Positions 33,350 to 42,927 of a stretch of DNA of 64,000 bases are shown piece after piece. The position numbers and the translations under genes were made by a program. This DNA comes from Bacillota bacterium (GTDB lineage: Bacteria; Bacillota; UBA4882; UBA8346): NCBI GenBank assembly GCA_023415835.1, contig JAEZJK010000034.1, positions 1 to 64,000 of the forward strand, written 5' to 3'. Each line of letters opens with the position of its first letter. The stretch's first letter is position 1. A model generated the notes under the pieces. That model saw only the letters and a list, made by a program, of their open reading frames with translations. It was not told where the DNA came from and did not search any database.

Positions 33350-35164
33350 ATGATTATGCTTAAAAAATTACCGGTTAATCTAGAAACGGCCAGCGACTTC
33401 ATCCTAACTTCAAAACTTAAAATGATTCTCTATTTGGGTGTCATTATGTTTTTGGTTTTTATTGTTATGAATGGAGTCTTCTCCAAGATGTATTCGGATA
33501 ATGTTAAAGAGGTCGTCTTACGCGAGTTTAATAACAAAGTCGAACAAACCTGCCGTTATCTTGATTTAATTACCCAGAATATCGAGACTACTTCTGAAAT
33601 TATCTTCACCAACCAGTTGGTACAAGAACAAGCCTTGGAGAGCTTAACCGGAAGTCCGGATCAGATTTTACAACGGATGGATTTACTATCTTTTTTACAA
33701 GGAATTGCCTTTACGACCGAAGAGGTAAACTCGATTGACCTTTTTTTAAATAGGACCAAAGTACTACTTCCATCCGATCAGGGCGCCTACTCGCGTTTAG
33801 ATAGGGAAGTAATAAACTGGTACCATCAACTGCAACAAGTTGATCAAATAGTTTGGACAGATGATTATGGTTCAAAATTTGATTTTTTAAGAACAAGGCC
33901 TTTAAACCAAATTACAATGGTTAGGCCGTTAGTTTCTACCATTACCGGGGATAAGGTGGGGCTAATCGCGATTAACCTGGAAAAAAGAGTGGTTAAGGAT
34001 TTAATATCAAGTGACTCTAATGCCAATAATATTCTAATTAACCAGGATGGAGAAGTAATTGTCGCTTCATTAAGCGATAATTATGGTTACGGCGATGTGG
34101 TAAAAAATATCGGCAAAATCAAACGAGAAATAAAAAAAGGTAATAATTTCTCCCGGATAGACGGTATTAATAGCGTATTTGTATCACGCGCATCTTCTTA
34201 CACCGGTTGGGAGATTATTTCTTTTGGTCCAATCGGCCCGTCATTGATGGAGATTTCGCGGTTTCGAAACTATGTAATTTTATTTTTGGTCACTAACTTT
34301 TTAATCCTTTCCCTCTTAATTTTTTTGGCTTCCACCAAAATGTTTGAACCGGTGAATAAATTAATCGGCTTTATGAAAAAAGTGGAACAAGGAGATTTAA
34401 ACGTAACAATTGAGGATAACCGTAAAGATGAGTTCGGTTATATTTATAGTAATTTCAATCGGATGGTAGCGAATATCCGATATTTATTTCAAGAACTATA
34501 TGAAGAAAAATTATTAAAAAAGGACGCCGAGTTAAAATTATTACAATCTAAAATTAATCCGCATTTTATCTATAATATCTTTAATAACATGAGTTGGTTG
34601 CTGGAGCTGGAAAAGTACGACGATTTGAGGGAAATGATTGATTCGGTTGCTAAATACCATAAAACCAGCCTTAATTACGGCAGTGATTTTATTAAGATCG
34701 CCGATAATGTTGAACAGTTGAAAAGTTATGCCAAAATTCAAATGATCCGATTTAAGGATAAATTTAGTTGTGAATTTGACATTGATCCCAAGACGTTGGA
34801 GTATCGAATTCCGGTCTTTATTTTACAACCTTTGCTTGAGAACGCCATTTGCCATGGAGTTGAGCCTAAAGAAGATTATGGTTATATAAAAGTAGCGATC
34901 AAACAGAGTAAGGGGAACCTGATCTGTACTATTGAAGATAATGGAGTAGGGATCGAAAAAGGGAAGTTAGCGGAGATTAAAAAGAATATCAATGATGAAA
35001 TCCTTGACAACAATAGGCACTTTGCCCTTACCAACGTAAATAAACGGATTAAATTAAAGTATGGCCCGGAATACGGCTTAAAGATAAGCAGTAAAGAAGG
35101 GGATGGCACTAAAGTAACCATAGTAATGCCTTTAGCGGAGTTGGAGGGAAACGCAATTGTTTAA
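33350..35164 (+). CDS. YesM-type sensor histidine kinase
   Basis: This 604-residue membrane kinase has TM1 at about 24-46, an extracytoplasmic dCache-like sensor domain (about 50-305) and TM2 at about 308-330. A HAMP domain is followed by a His_kinase (LytS/YesM) domain with His405 in SKINPHFIYNIFNNMSWL, and an ATPase domain with LLENAICHGVEP and EDNGVGIEKG. These kinases usually sense sugars via a binding protein and activate transport and lyase operons. The start is weakly supported (AAAAAGGG, 1 nt away); ATG 33356 is an alternative. Its stop overlaps the regulator gene. Confidence 0.93.
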   Translation: MIMLKKLPVNLETASDFILTSKLKMILYLGVIMFLVFIVMNGVFSKMYSDNVKEVVLREFNNKVEQTCRYLDLITQNIETTSEIIFTNQLVQEQALESLTGSPDQILQRMDLLSFLQGIAFTTEEVNSIDLFLNRTKVLLPSDQGAYSRLDREVINWYHQLQQVDQIVWTDDYGSKFDFLRTRPLNQITMVRPLVSTITGDKVGLIAINLEKRVVKDLISSDSNANNILINQDGEVIVASLSDNYGYGDVVKNIGKIKREIKKGNNFSRIDGINSVFVSRASSYTGWEIISFGPIGPSLMEISRFRNYVILFLVTNFLILSLLIFLASTKMFEPVNKLIGFMKKVEQGDLNVTIEDNRKDEFGYIYSNFNRMVANIRYLFQELYEEKLLKKDAELKLLQSKINPHFIYNIFNNMSWLLELEKYDDLREMIDSVAKYHKTSLNYGSDFIKIADNVEQLKSYAKIQMIRFKDKFSCEFDIDPKTLEYRIPVFILQPLLENAICHGVEPKEDYGYIKVAIKQSKGNLICTIEDNGVGIEKGKLAEIKKNINDEILDNNRHFALTNVNKRIKLKYGPEYGLKISSKEGDGTKVTIVMPLAELEGNAIV

Positions 35165-36770
35165 ATTATTGATTGCTGATGATGAGCAGATAGTAATTGA
35201 AGGGATTAGAAATAGCATTAATTGGGATCAATATGATATCGAAGTAGTAGGGACCGCCAAGAACGGAACTGAAGCTTTAAAACTTGCCCAAGATTTACGT
35301 CCGGATATCATTATTAGCGACATTAAGATGCCCGGTTTAAACGGTTTGGAATTAATTGAAGAATTGAAAGCCTTTTTGCCGAATGTTAAAGTGATCCTGA
35401 TTAGCGCTTACGAAGAGTTTGACTATGCCAAACAAGCGATCCGCTTAGGGGTGAATTCGTATCTTTCCAAACCTGTCAAAAAGGTGGAAGTGATCAATGA
35501 GGTATCTAAAATCAAGTCCATGCTGGAACATAAGAAAGATGAAGAGGAGGAAGCCAAGCGGCTGCAGCAACGTTTTAACGAAAACCTGCCTATTTTAAGA
35601 GAGCACTTTTTGAATACTATAATTAGGGGGAACGCTGTCAGTGATTTGGAGACTAAGATCCAAACTTACCATATTGAACTTTCCTCCTATAAAATCGGGG
35701 TAATGGTATGTAAAATGGATCATTTCCGGAGTATTCGGTTGGAGGGAGATGAACATCAAGTCCAATTACTAATGCTTCGGATAATCGAAATCATTAATGA
35801 GCTGGCTTTTCAGGTAAGCAAAAGTATCACCTTTCAGAGTTACAATCAAGAGATCGTAACGATTTTCAATGCGCCTGTAGAGGTTAAATCTCCAATCCAA
35901 GAGTTGATTAATTTAGCTGAAAAGATTAAGGACCGGGTTTTAGAAGATACGGGCATTGAAGTTAGTATCGGAATTGGCAGGATTTATTCCGAGATAACCG
36001 ATATCGGATTATCTTATAAGGAAGCTGTTAAGGCCTTAAATTACCGGTTAGTATATGGAGACAACAATGTCCTTTACATTGAAAATGTTGAAAATATTGA
36101 AACAGAAACTTATAGCCCGTTAATTAACATTAATGAGATACTTGAAAACATCCAGAACATTCTTTACACCGGGAAAATCGAAGAGGTATACGGTTTAGTC
36201 GATAGTATTACCCAGAGGTTGCAAAGAGCTGAAAAAATACCTTATTACTATATTCAACAACTGTATATCCAACTGCTTTCGATTATCCTGCGGACGGCGA
36301 CAGAAATTGGCATTGGAACCCATCAAATTACGGATAACACTGACTTGTATGGAAGGTTGCTTAAGATTGATAGCTTTTCAGAGCTTGATGATTGGATAAA
36401 AGGGATTCTCGGTAATGTTTGCGAACAGATTAACCTTAAAAATCAATTAAAAACGAAACATTCGGTGCAAAAGGCAATTAACTATATCCGGGAGCATTGC
36501 CAGGAAGAGATTTCCCTTACTTCAGTCGCCGAATATGTGCGTTTAAATCCCACTTATTTCAGTAGGTTTTTTAAGGAAGAGACCGGTTGTTCTTTTGTGG
36601 AATATCTCAAAAAACTACGGATCGAAAAGGCTAAAGAGTTATTAAAAACTAGCAATCTGAAAATTTATGAAATCTGTGAAGCGCTGGGATATCAAAGCGT
36701 TCAGTATTTTTCGACCCTCTTTAAAAATATGGTTGGTGTAACACCGCAGGAGTATCGGGAGAAAAGTTGA
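35157..36770 (+). CDS. YesN-type response regulator with AraC DNA-binding domain
   Basis: This 537-residue regulator has a receiver (1-120) with Asp55 (IIISDIKMPGL) and Lys in SYLSKPVKK, a long middle region resembling degenerate cyclase-type or YesN linker sequence, and a C-terminal AraC double HTH (about 435-535, LTSVAEYVRLNPTYFSRFFK and VTPQEYREKS). It uses a TTG start with GGAGGG 8 nt upstream and overlaps the kinase gene by 8 nt. By analogy with YesMN it should activate the pectin genes upstream; this is inference from linkage. Confidence 0.93.
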   Translation: MFKLLIADDEQIVIEGIRNSINWDQYDIEVVGTAKNGTEALKLAQDLRPDIIISDIKMPGLNGLELIEELKAFLPNVKVILISAYEEFDYAKQAIRLGVNSYLSKPVKKVEVINEVSKIKSMLEHKKDEEEEAKRLQQRFNENLPILREHFLNTIIRGNAVSDLETKIQTYHIELSSYKIGVMVCKMDHFRSIRLEGDEHQVQLLMLRIIEIINELAFQVSKSITFQSYNQEIVTIFNAPVEVKSPIQELINLAEKIKDRVLEDTGIEVSIGIGRIYSEITDIGLSYKEAVKALNYRLVYGDNNVLYIENVENIETETYSPLININEILENIQNILYTGKIEEVYGLVDSITQRLQRAEKIPYYYIQQLYIQLLSIILRTATEIGIGTHQITDNTDLYGRLLKIDSFSELDDWIKGILGNVCEQINLKNQLKTKHSVQKAINYIREHCQEEISLTSVAEYVRLNPTYFSRFFKEETGCSFVEYLKKLRIEKAKELLKTSNLKIYEICEALGYQSVQYFSTLFKNMVGVTPQEYREKS

Positions 36771-36809
36771 CCACAGCTACCGCGGATATATGAAAACTAT
36801 TTTTTAGTC

Positions 36810-37052
36810 GGACAATCTCCGCCGCGGGCTTGCTTTGGACATCCATGTCGTCGCAAGCTTGCACCCATCCTGGGTACTAGCTGAAACCCCACGGCTGGGT
36901 ATATTTCGCATAAACCCCCGTAAACGGGGCTATTGGGTCTAAGAGATTTTATTTGTTCTGGATTGTATTTTTTTGACATCATAGCCGGCTTTAGCCGGGT
37001 TTATTATTTTAGCTCAGCCGCGGGGTTTCAGCCCGCGGTGGACAGTTTGTCC
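36810..37052. repeat. 243-bp nested palindromic element
   Basis: Three concentric pairs face each other around a centre near 36935: 36810-36830 with 37030-37052 (CCGCGGGCT/AGCCCGCGG core), 36879-36897 with 37015-37032 (GCTGAAACCCC/GGGGTTTCAGC), and 36910-36933 with 36981-37004 (ATAAACCC..GGCTAT and ATAGCC..GGGTTTAT). Each inner arm also folds on itself (CCCCGTAAACGGGG; GCCGGCTTTAGCCGG). It is GC-richer than its surroundings and has no ORF or transposase. It occupies the gap between yesN-type and minus-strand genes. Confidence 0.7.
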
Positions 37053-37131
37053 ATACACATTGCCCGTTATTCGTCTCCAGCCTTCAAAGATGGATGCAGC
37101 GACGTTTCTTTATCGGATGGGATAGAAGTGT

Positions 37132-37197
37132 CCAACGATTTTTCCGTGGTATTGATCGATTTTTTGGTGGCAGCCAACGACTTTTTTGTGATGGGAT
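37132..37197. repeat. three 21-nt degenerate tandem units
   Basis: Units anchored on CGAT/CGAC followed by a T-run recur every 21 nt at 37136, 37157 and 37178. In one frame they would encode heptapeptides like SNDFSVV, LIDFLVA and ANDFFVM, but there is no credible start for such a product. The stretch 37200-37434 contains no gene I can support. Confidence 0.5.
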
Positions 37198-37434
37198 AAT
37201 TCCCCTTGCCTGTCTACTTCGGGTTCAAAATGGGGTTAAAAGTGTTGATTTGCTGTTCTTGTAAATATCTCCCTTTTAAGGGAGTAGAATTATGGGTTGC
37301 TTATTTTGGTAATTATGGCAAACAAACCGAATTGATTAAAAATAAAATATTAGATAATGAAAAATTGTTTGGAAGGCCATCGGGTTCGTAAGAACTGATA
37401 AAAAATTAGTTTTAAAATGGCTGCCATCCTTTTA

Positions 37435-38412
37435 TCACCGTAGGATCTTTAAGATCCTACTTTTTTCGGAACTGTTACTACAGAGATTGAGAAAACTTCT
37501 CACGAGATTACGTTGGGAAGAATCTCCGTTTAGCGCCAAATCCTCGATCGGTAGATAATTATGAGTTAGGATTTCATCGGCCCCATAGGTGTAAAGATTA
37601 TTCCGCTGATGATTTTTAAAAGATTGGTTGGCAGTGTCCCAGAGGTAACGCACCTTACGTGAAAGTGAAAACGCTGTTTCCAAATCCGGTTTTGATGTTT
37701 GATTATTGAGATAAGTTATTTTTGAATTGATATCGACAAAATAAGAACCTGCGGTGATGCCTGTCTCCGCGACTGTCGAGGAGTACCGTTTGATGAAACC
37801 TGGTATTGATTGGTCTTGGTACACATGATACTGGAGAACTTCTCTTAGTTTAGGGGCATTTAAATCATACCAACGGTCCTGGTACATTCCGGGCAGATCC
37901 GGGGAGTCCGTTTTAGAGGTGATTACCAACCAAATACGTTCTTCAATCGATACTGTGCGGGAAAGCGGCTCAGATTGATCTTGGTTGGGTAAATCGATAT
38001 GTCCGAAAAAATTCCAGGAACGGTTTTTAATATTAAAGCATAAATATTGCCAATCATTGGTTTCATTATTGGTAATTTTAAAAATGTGAAGCTGATTTCC
38101 TTCGGAATTGAGCGGTATGGTAAAAGATTCCGCTAGAAACGGGGAGCCATTTTTAAAAAGCCCTGATTTGACCCCTAATTCTTTCCAAATTCCTTGAATA
38201 TCTTGGAGCTCGTTATTTTGAATTTTTTTAATGATAACAGATGTGTTTTTTTTAAGAGATTCGGGGATTGAAGATACCGAAGGTATTTTTTTAAAGATTA
38301 TACTCGAAAACTCCTCTGGAATCGCAAAAGAGGGAAGCTCAATAAGTTTATTGAGATATTGAAAAGAGAAAAAGATAACGAATAAATATATAGCGTATTT
38401 AAGGAGTTTCAA
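37435..38412 (-). CDS. membrane-anchored or exported protein of unknown function
   Basis: This 325-residue protein has one N-terminal hydrophobic segment (MKLLKYAIYLFVIFFSFQYL) and an otherwise soluble, extracytoplasmic-looking body rich in Asn, Ser and Tyr. No family or catalytic motif is recognised. It uses TTG at 38412 with AAAGGAGG 8 nt upstream, a strong site. The gene stands alone between a plus-strand region and carB, with which it shares direction. Its last codons overlap a plus-strand terminator-like hairpin. Confidence 0.78.
   Translation of the reverse strand: MKLLKYAIYLFVIFFSFQYLNKLIELPSFAIPEEFSSIIFKKIPSVSSIPESLKKNTSVIIKKIQNNELQDIQGIWKELGVKSGLFKNGSPFLAESFTIPLNSEGNQLHIFKITNNETNDWQYLCFNIKNRSWNFFGHIDLPNQDQSEPLSRTVSIEERIWLVITSKTDSPDLPGMYQDRWYDLNAPKLREVLQYHVYQDQSIPGFIKRYSSTVAETGITAGSYFVDINSKITYLNNQTSKPDLETAFSLSRKVRYLWDTANQSFKNHQRNNLYTYGADEILTHNYLPIEDLALNGDSSQRNLVRSFLNLCSNSSEKSRILKILR
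37440..37466 (+). terminator. hairpin with T-run, plus-strand orientation
   Basis: GTAGGATC and GATCCTAC form a perfect 8-bp stem with a TTTAA loop, followed by TTTTTT on the plus strand. It overlaps the last codons of the minus-strand gene ending at 37435. The only upstream plus-strand gene is the yesN-type regulator 670 nt away, so it may end a long 3' leader or an unannotated transcript. Confidence 0.5.
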
Positions 38413-38520
38413 GATAGGCTCCTCCTTTGCTAAGGTAGTTATTTTCGGAAACCCAGCAGATATAGTTATTTAGTTAGTTAGTTATTTATGTATTCGGTAA
38501 TTTTCCGGAAAGATTTAATT

Positions 38521-38553
38521 AATAAAGCCGGGTAGCTAAGGCCCGGCTTTATT
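38521..38553 (-). terminator. terminator downstream of carB
   Basis: AATAAAGCCGGG and CCCGGCTTTATT form a 12-bp stem with a 9-nt loop. On the minus strand TTTATTAATT follows, a weak U-tract. It lies 73 nt after carB. A short TTAG microsatellite (38464-38487) is next to it. Confidence 0.65.
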
Positions 38554-38625
38554 GTGGTAGTTTACCCCGTATTGCAAGGGATTGAATTTTACAAGAGCAG
38601 AAGAAATATAATTTTGGCTAAATAA

Positions 38626-41600
38626 TTATTGAATTTTGGAATGATACTCCTGAACCGATTTAACACTGACAGGGCTTTCCCGGTGAGCTGCGATTCCTTT
38701 AGCGGAGGCTAAGGCTGCAGCTAATGTAGTTATATAAGGGACTTTATATTTGATGGCCGTTTTACGGATATAGGAATCGTCTTGCTGGCTGCTTTTGCCG
38801 ATTGGTGTGTTAACAATCAATTGAATCTCACGGTTCATAATGGCATCGACAATATTTGGCCTGCCTTCTTGCAATTTGCTGATTAATTCGGCCTCAATTT
38901 TTTGTCCGGTTAAAAATTGATGAGTACCGCGGGTGGCTTTGATCTTAAAACCAAGTTTGGCAAATTCCCGGGCTACTTCTAAAACAGCGGGTCGATCCTT
39001 TTCGGCAACGCTAATTAACACTGTCCCTTCGATTGGAAGAGATGTCTGGGTGGCTTCTTGGGCTTTGTAAAAGGCCTCGCCGAATGAGTCCGCCATGCCT
39101 AAGACTTCACCGGTGGAGCGCATTTCCGGGCCTAAAAGCGGATCGACCTCGGGGAACATATTAAAGGGAAAGACCGCTTCTTTAACGCCAAAATGGTTTA
39201 TTTTCCGGTGCCTGAGATCCAGGTCGGCAATCTTTTTACCAAGCATTACTTGAGTGGCCAATCGGGCCATGGGGATGTTGCATACTTTGGAAACTAGCGG
39301 CACTGTCCGCGATGCCCTGGGGTTGGCCTCAAGGACATATACTTTATCATCAGCGATGGCATACTGGATGTTCATTAATCCGACTACCTGCAGTTCCTGG
39401 GCGATCTTTTTAGTATATTCCCGAATAGTTTTTATGTGGCGTTCAGGGATGCTGACCGGAGGGATAATACAAGCGGAATCACCGGAATGAATCCCCGCCA
39501 GTTCAATATGTTCCATGACTGCCGGGACAAAAGCGTCGGAACCGTCAGCAATAGCATCAGCTTCAGCTTCCAAGGCATTATTGAGAAAGCGATCGATGAG
39601 AATCGGACGGTTGGGAGTGACATCAACAGCAGCTGCCACATATTCCCGGAGCATTGATTCGTCATAGATTATTTCCATACCACGCCCGCCCAGGACATAT
39701 GAAGGGCGGACCATTAAGGGATACCCGATCCGGGTTGCGATTTGCAGAGCTTCATCTAGATTTATAGCCATTCCCGATTCGGGCATCGGAATATCTAATT
39801 GGGCCATTATCCGGCGAAACCGGTCACGGTTTTCCGCCAAATCGATCATATCGGTAGAAGTCCCCAAGATTTTGACGCCGGCTTTGGCCAGTTCCCCGGC
39901 TATATTCAAGGGGGTCTGGCCTCCGAATTGGACAATTACGCCTTCGGGTTGTTCTTTTTCATAGATACTCAGCACATCTTCAACGGTAAGCGGTTCAAAA
40001 TACAATTTATCGGAAGTGTCATAGTCGGTGGAAACAGTCTCCGGATTACAGTTGACCATGATTGTTTCCAACTCAAGATCGCGTAAGGCAAAGGCGGCAT
40101 GAACGCAACAGTAGTCGAATTCAATTCCTTGACCGATTCGATTTGGTCCGCCACCCAAGATCATTACTTTACGGCGTTTACTTACCGGAGCTCGGTCCAG
40201 TTGGTTATAAGTCGAATAATAATAAACAGCGTTATCGACTCCGCTGACCGGGATCGCATCCCATCCTTCCGTAATTCCTAAGTTTAACCGTTGTTTCCTA
40301 ATTGTTTCTTCCGGAACCCCCAAGAGCTTGGATAGATAACGGTCGGCGAAACCGTCCCGCTTGGCGCGGGATAAAAGTTCATCCGGGAGGTTTTGATTTT
40401 TATATTTGATAATCTCCGTTTCAAGCTCGACAAGTTCTTTCATTTGCAGGATAAACCAAGTTTTTATATGGGTCAGCCGGTGCAGTTCATCGATGCCGGC
40501 TCCTTTACGCAAGGCTTCGTACATGATAAATTGGCGTTCACTGGAAGGTTCGCGCAACATTTCCATTAATTCCGCTAAAGGTTTTAGGTTAAAGTCTTTG
40601 GTAAAACCCAGTCCATACCTACCTGTCTCCAGGGAGCGAATCGCTTTTTGGAAGGCTTCCTTATAAGTCTTGCCGATACTCATTACCTCGCCGACAGCGC
40701 GCATTTGGGTGCCGAGTTTATCTTGAACCCCTTTGAACTTTTCAAAGGCCCAACGGGCAAATTTAACAACTACATAATCGCCGGACGGTGTATATTGATC
40801 AAGGGTACCGTTTTTCCAATACGGGATTTCGTCTAAAGTCAACCCGGCCGCCAGCATAGAAGAGATTAAAGCAATCGGGAAGCCTGTCGCTTTTGAGGCT
40901 AAAGCTGATGAACGCGAGGTTCGCGGGTTGATTTCAATCACTACTACCCGGTCGGATTCGGGATCGTGGGCGAACTGGACATTGGTGCCTCCGATTACCT
41001 GAATGGCCTCAACAATTTTGTATGCATACTCTTGTAAGCGTTTTTGGAGTTCGGGACTGATGGTTAACATCGGTGCCGTACAATAGGAGTCGCCGGTGTG
41101 CACCCCCATAGCATCCACGTTCTCAATGAAGCAAACAGTGATCATTTTATTATTGGCGTCCCTAACTACTTCCAGTTCGAGTTCTTCCCAACCCAATACC
41201 GATTCCTCAACTAAAATTTGACCGACTAGGCTGGAGGTAATCCCTCGACTGGCAATAATTCTTAGTTCCTCGACATTATATACTAACCCGCCACCGGTGC
41301 CACCCATGGTATACGCGGGTCGGATCACAACCGGATAACCAAGTCCGGCGGCAATTTTCTCGGCCTCTTCAACGGTATATGCAGGCTGGCTCTTTGCCAT
41401 TTCAATCCCTAACCGGTTCATAGTTTCTTTAAACGCGATCCGGTCTTCACCGCGTTCAATGGCGTCAACCTGGACCCCGATCACTTTAACGCCGTATTGC
41501 TCAAGCACTCCGGCATGGGCTAATTCGGCGCAAAGGTTTAGGGCGGACTGTCCTCCCAGATTGGGTAAAATAGCGTCCGGCCTTTCTTTAGCAATAATTT

Positions 41601-41826
41601 CGGTCACTATTTTCAGGTTGAGGGGTTCGATATAGGTGGCGTCAGCTATACCAGGGTCGGTCATAATTGTGGCGGGATTAGAATTTACCAGCACAACATG
41701 GTATCCGAGCTTGCGTAGGGCTTTGCACGCTTGAGTTCCGGAATAATCAAATTCACAAGCTTGACCGATAATAATCGGGCCGGAACCGATAATCATTATT
41801 TTGTCAATACCATTTCTTTTGGGCAT
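38626..41826 (-). CDS. carB: carbamoyl phosphate synthase large subunit
   Basis: This 1066-residue enzyme is full length for CarB. The N-terminal half starts MPKRNGIDKIMIIGSGPIII and contains the first ATP-grasp domain with EINPRTSRSSALASKATGFP; the second half starts near MILGGGPNRIGQGIEFDYC with its own ATP-grasp (EANPRASRTVPLVSKVCNIP). A C-terminal MGS-like allosteric domain spans about 935-1066. It makes carbamoyl phosphate for pyrimidine and arginine synthesis using glutamine-derived ammonia from CarA. carA is not adjacent in this window, which is less common. GAGG is 11 nt before the ATG. Confidence 0.97.
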   Translation of the reverse strand: MPKRNGIDKIMIIGSGPIIIGQACEFDYSGTQACKALRKLGYHVVLVNSNPATIMTDPGIADATYIEPLNLKIVTEIIAKERPDAILPNLGGQSALNLCAELAHAGVLEQYGVKVIGVQVDAIERGEDRIAFKETMNRLGIEMAKSQPAYTVEEAEKIAAGLGYPVVIRPAYTMGGTGGGLVYNVEELRIIASRGITSSLVGQILVEESVLGWEELELEVVRDANNKMITVCFIENVDAMGVHTGDSYCTAPMLTISPELQKRLQEYAYKIVEAIQVIGGTNVQFAHDPESDRVVVIEINPRTSRSSALASKATGFPIALISSMLAAGLTLDEIPYWKNGTLDQYTPSGDYVVVKFARWAFEKFKGVQDKLGTQMRAVGEVMSIGKTYKEAFQKAIRSLETGRYGLGFTKDFNLKPLAELMEMLREPSSERQFIMYEALRKGAGIDELHRLTHIKTWFILQMKELVELETEIIKYKNQNLPDELLSRAKRDGFADRYLSKLLGVPEETIRKQRLNLGITEGWDAIPVSGVDNAVYYYSTYNQLDRAPVSKRRKVMILGGGPNRIGQGIEFDYCCVHAAFALRDLELETIMVNCNPETVSTDYDTSDKLYFEPLTVEDVLSIYEKEQPEGVIVQFGGQTPLNIAGELAKAGVKILGTSTDMIDLAENRDRFRRIMAQLDIPMPESGMAINLDEALQIATRIGYPLMVRPSYVLGGRGMEIIYDESMLREYVAAAVDVTPNRPILIDRFLNNALEAEADAIADGSDAFVPAVMEHIELAGIHSGDSACIIPPVSIPERHIKTIREYTKKIAQELQVVGLMNIQYAIADDKVYVLEANPRASRTVPLVSKVCNIPMARLATQVMLGKKIADLDLRHRKINHFGVKEAVFPFNMFPEVDPLLGPEMRSTGEVLGMADSFGEAFYKAQEATQTSLPIEGTVLISVAEKDRPAVLEVAREFAKLGFKIKATRGTHQFLTGQKIEAELISKLQEGRPNIVDAIMNREIQLIVNTPIGKSSQQDDSYIRKTAIKYKVPYITTLAAALASAKGIAAHRESPVSVKSVQEYHSKIQ

Positions 41827-41947
41827 TTTTCGATCTTCCTCACTTTTCTAAACAGAATGTATACTAATAGGTAAGATTAATTGAAAAATATTTTCGCTTT
41901 TTGAAAACATTTTCCTCTATTTAAAAGCAGTGGGATGAATATTTAAT

Positions 41948-42038
41948 TAGCCGTCTACGCCAGCCTTAACTTGAACCACGTGAAATTATGAAAAAGCTGA
42001 AGTGGAACGATAAGCATCGATAGCATTTTCGAAGCAGG
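41948..42038 (-). repeat. dispersed ~95-bp repeat, copy B
   Basis: It is homologous to 12245-12339 in the same orientation relative to the adjacent minus-strand gene and ends right at the stop codon of the phosphodiesterase gene (42039-42041). Blocks TGAAATTATGAAAA and AAGCATCG are shared. The terminal inverted repeat seen in copy A is partly degraded here. Confidence 0.65.
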
Positions 42039-42590
42039 CTATATACTAAGCGAACTAATTACTGAACCGTTTTGGGTGTTAACAATTCGAATCTGATTTT
42101 CTTCGATAATTGCCACAGTAGGGATCTTGGGGTCGTTTTTGGGCAAAGCCGGGCTACCGGGATTCAGCAGGATTTGATCCGATGTTTTCTGGAGCTTTGG
42201 TATATGGGTATGGCCGGAAATGATCAAATCGTAACCTTTAATCAGATTGGCTGGCGGTTGTTCCGGGTTCCAATGATGGCCGTGGGTTATTAATACTCTT
42301 AAGTTAGGAGTGAAGATATGGGCGTAAGGGGATTCCAATGGATAATCTAACAAAAGTTGATCGATCTCCGCATCGCAGTTACCTTTGGCAAAGATGATGG
42401 GTTGTTTAACTTTTTGGAACTCGGCTGTTAATGCTTGAGGGTTATAACCTTCCGGGAGCGGGTTCCGTGGTCCATGATAGAGAACATCGCCACAGTGTAT
42501 AATGAAATCCACATCTTGAAAGCTGGAATTATAAGCGTTCTGCCAGGCAGGCAAAGAACCGTGGGTATCACTGATTACTCCGAATTTCAA
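42039..42590 (-). CDS. YfcE/MJ0936-type metallophosphodiesterase
   Basis: This 183-residue protein has all calcineurin-like metal motifs: SDTHGS (9-13 region), HCGDV, GNCD, THGHHW and SGHTHIP. Small enzymes of this type hydrolyse phosphodiester bonds; in E. coli the homologue is YfcE. The insertion HGPRNPLPEGYNP after GDV is characteristic of the YfcE subgroup. The start is TTG 42590 with AAGGAGG 8 nt upstream. Transcribed alone, away from the hydratase gene. Confidence 0.9.
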   Translation of the reverse strand: MKFGVISDTHGSLPAWQNAYNSSFQDVDFIIHCGDVLYHGPRNPLPEGYNPQALTAEFQKVKQPIIFAKGNCDAEIDQLLLDYPLESPYAHIFTPNLRVLITHGHHWNPEQPPANLIKGYDLIISGHTHIPKLQKTSDQILLNPGSPALPKNDPKIPTVAIIEENQIRIVNTQNGSVISSLSI

Positions 42591-42760
42591 CTTAAGATCC
42601 TCCTTAATTAGGATGTTACTATAATAACATTATTTTTATAAAAAACATATTCGGTTTTCGATTGTGGGTAATTTAAATGGCTGAAGGTTATGAACCCAAG
42701 ATGTTTAATATTGATTATAAAGCATTTAGATTTTTATTTTGAACATTTTGTATCATTTCC

Positions 42761-42789
42761 TTGACACTATTTATCAGGAATGTTTTAAT
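42761..42789 (+). promoter_or_regulatory. sigma-A promoter of the hydratase-pyrG operon
   Basis: A perfect TTGACA (42761-42766) is followed after 17 nt by TTTAAT (42784-42789). The predicted start near 42797 leaves a leader of about 130 nt before the hydratase gene. Confidence 0.72.
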
Positions 42790-42820
42790 GATAAAAGGTG
42801 TATAGAATGATGTGGATTAT

Positions 42821-42894
42821 GCAATATATTTCTATTTTAAATCAATAGGCATCATAGAAACTTTGGATTCAATTGACCAAGGCAAATATATTGC
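42821..42894 (+). promoter_or_regulatory. leader inverted repeat upstream of the hydratase
   Basis: GCAATATATTT (42821-42831) is perfectly complementary to AAATATATTGC (42884-42894), 34 nt before the start codon. In RNA this makes an 11-bp stem closing a 52-nt loop; in DNA it could be two half-sites. No T-run follows, so it is not a terminator. Confidence 0.5.
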
Positions 42895-42927
42895 GTTGCA
42901 GAATCATTAATAGATAAAGAATCAAAA

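Noticed and set aside
37206..37391. 61-codon plus-strand frame beginning MPVYFGFKMG.
   Set aside because: No ribosome-binding site, atypical composition and no family similarity; it lies in a repeat-rich gap.
38626..41826. Several plus-strand open frames of 60-95 codons across carB.
   Set aside because: They are antisense shadows of a well-conserved gene without ribosome-binding sites.
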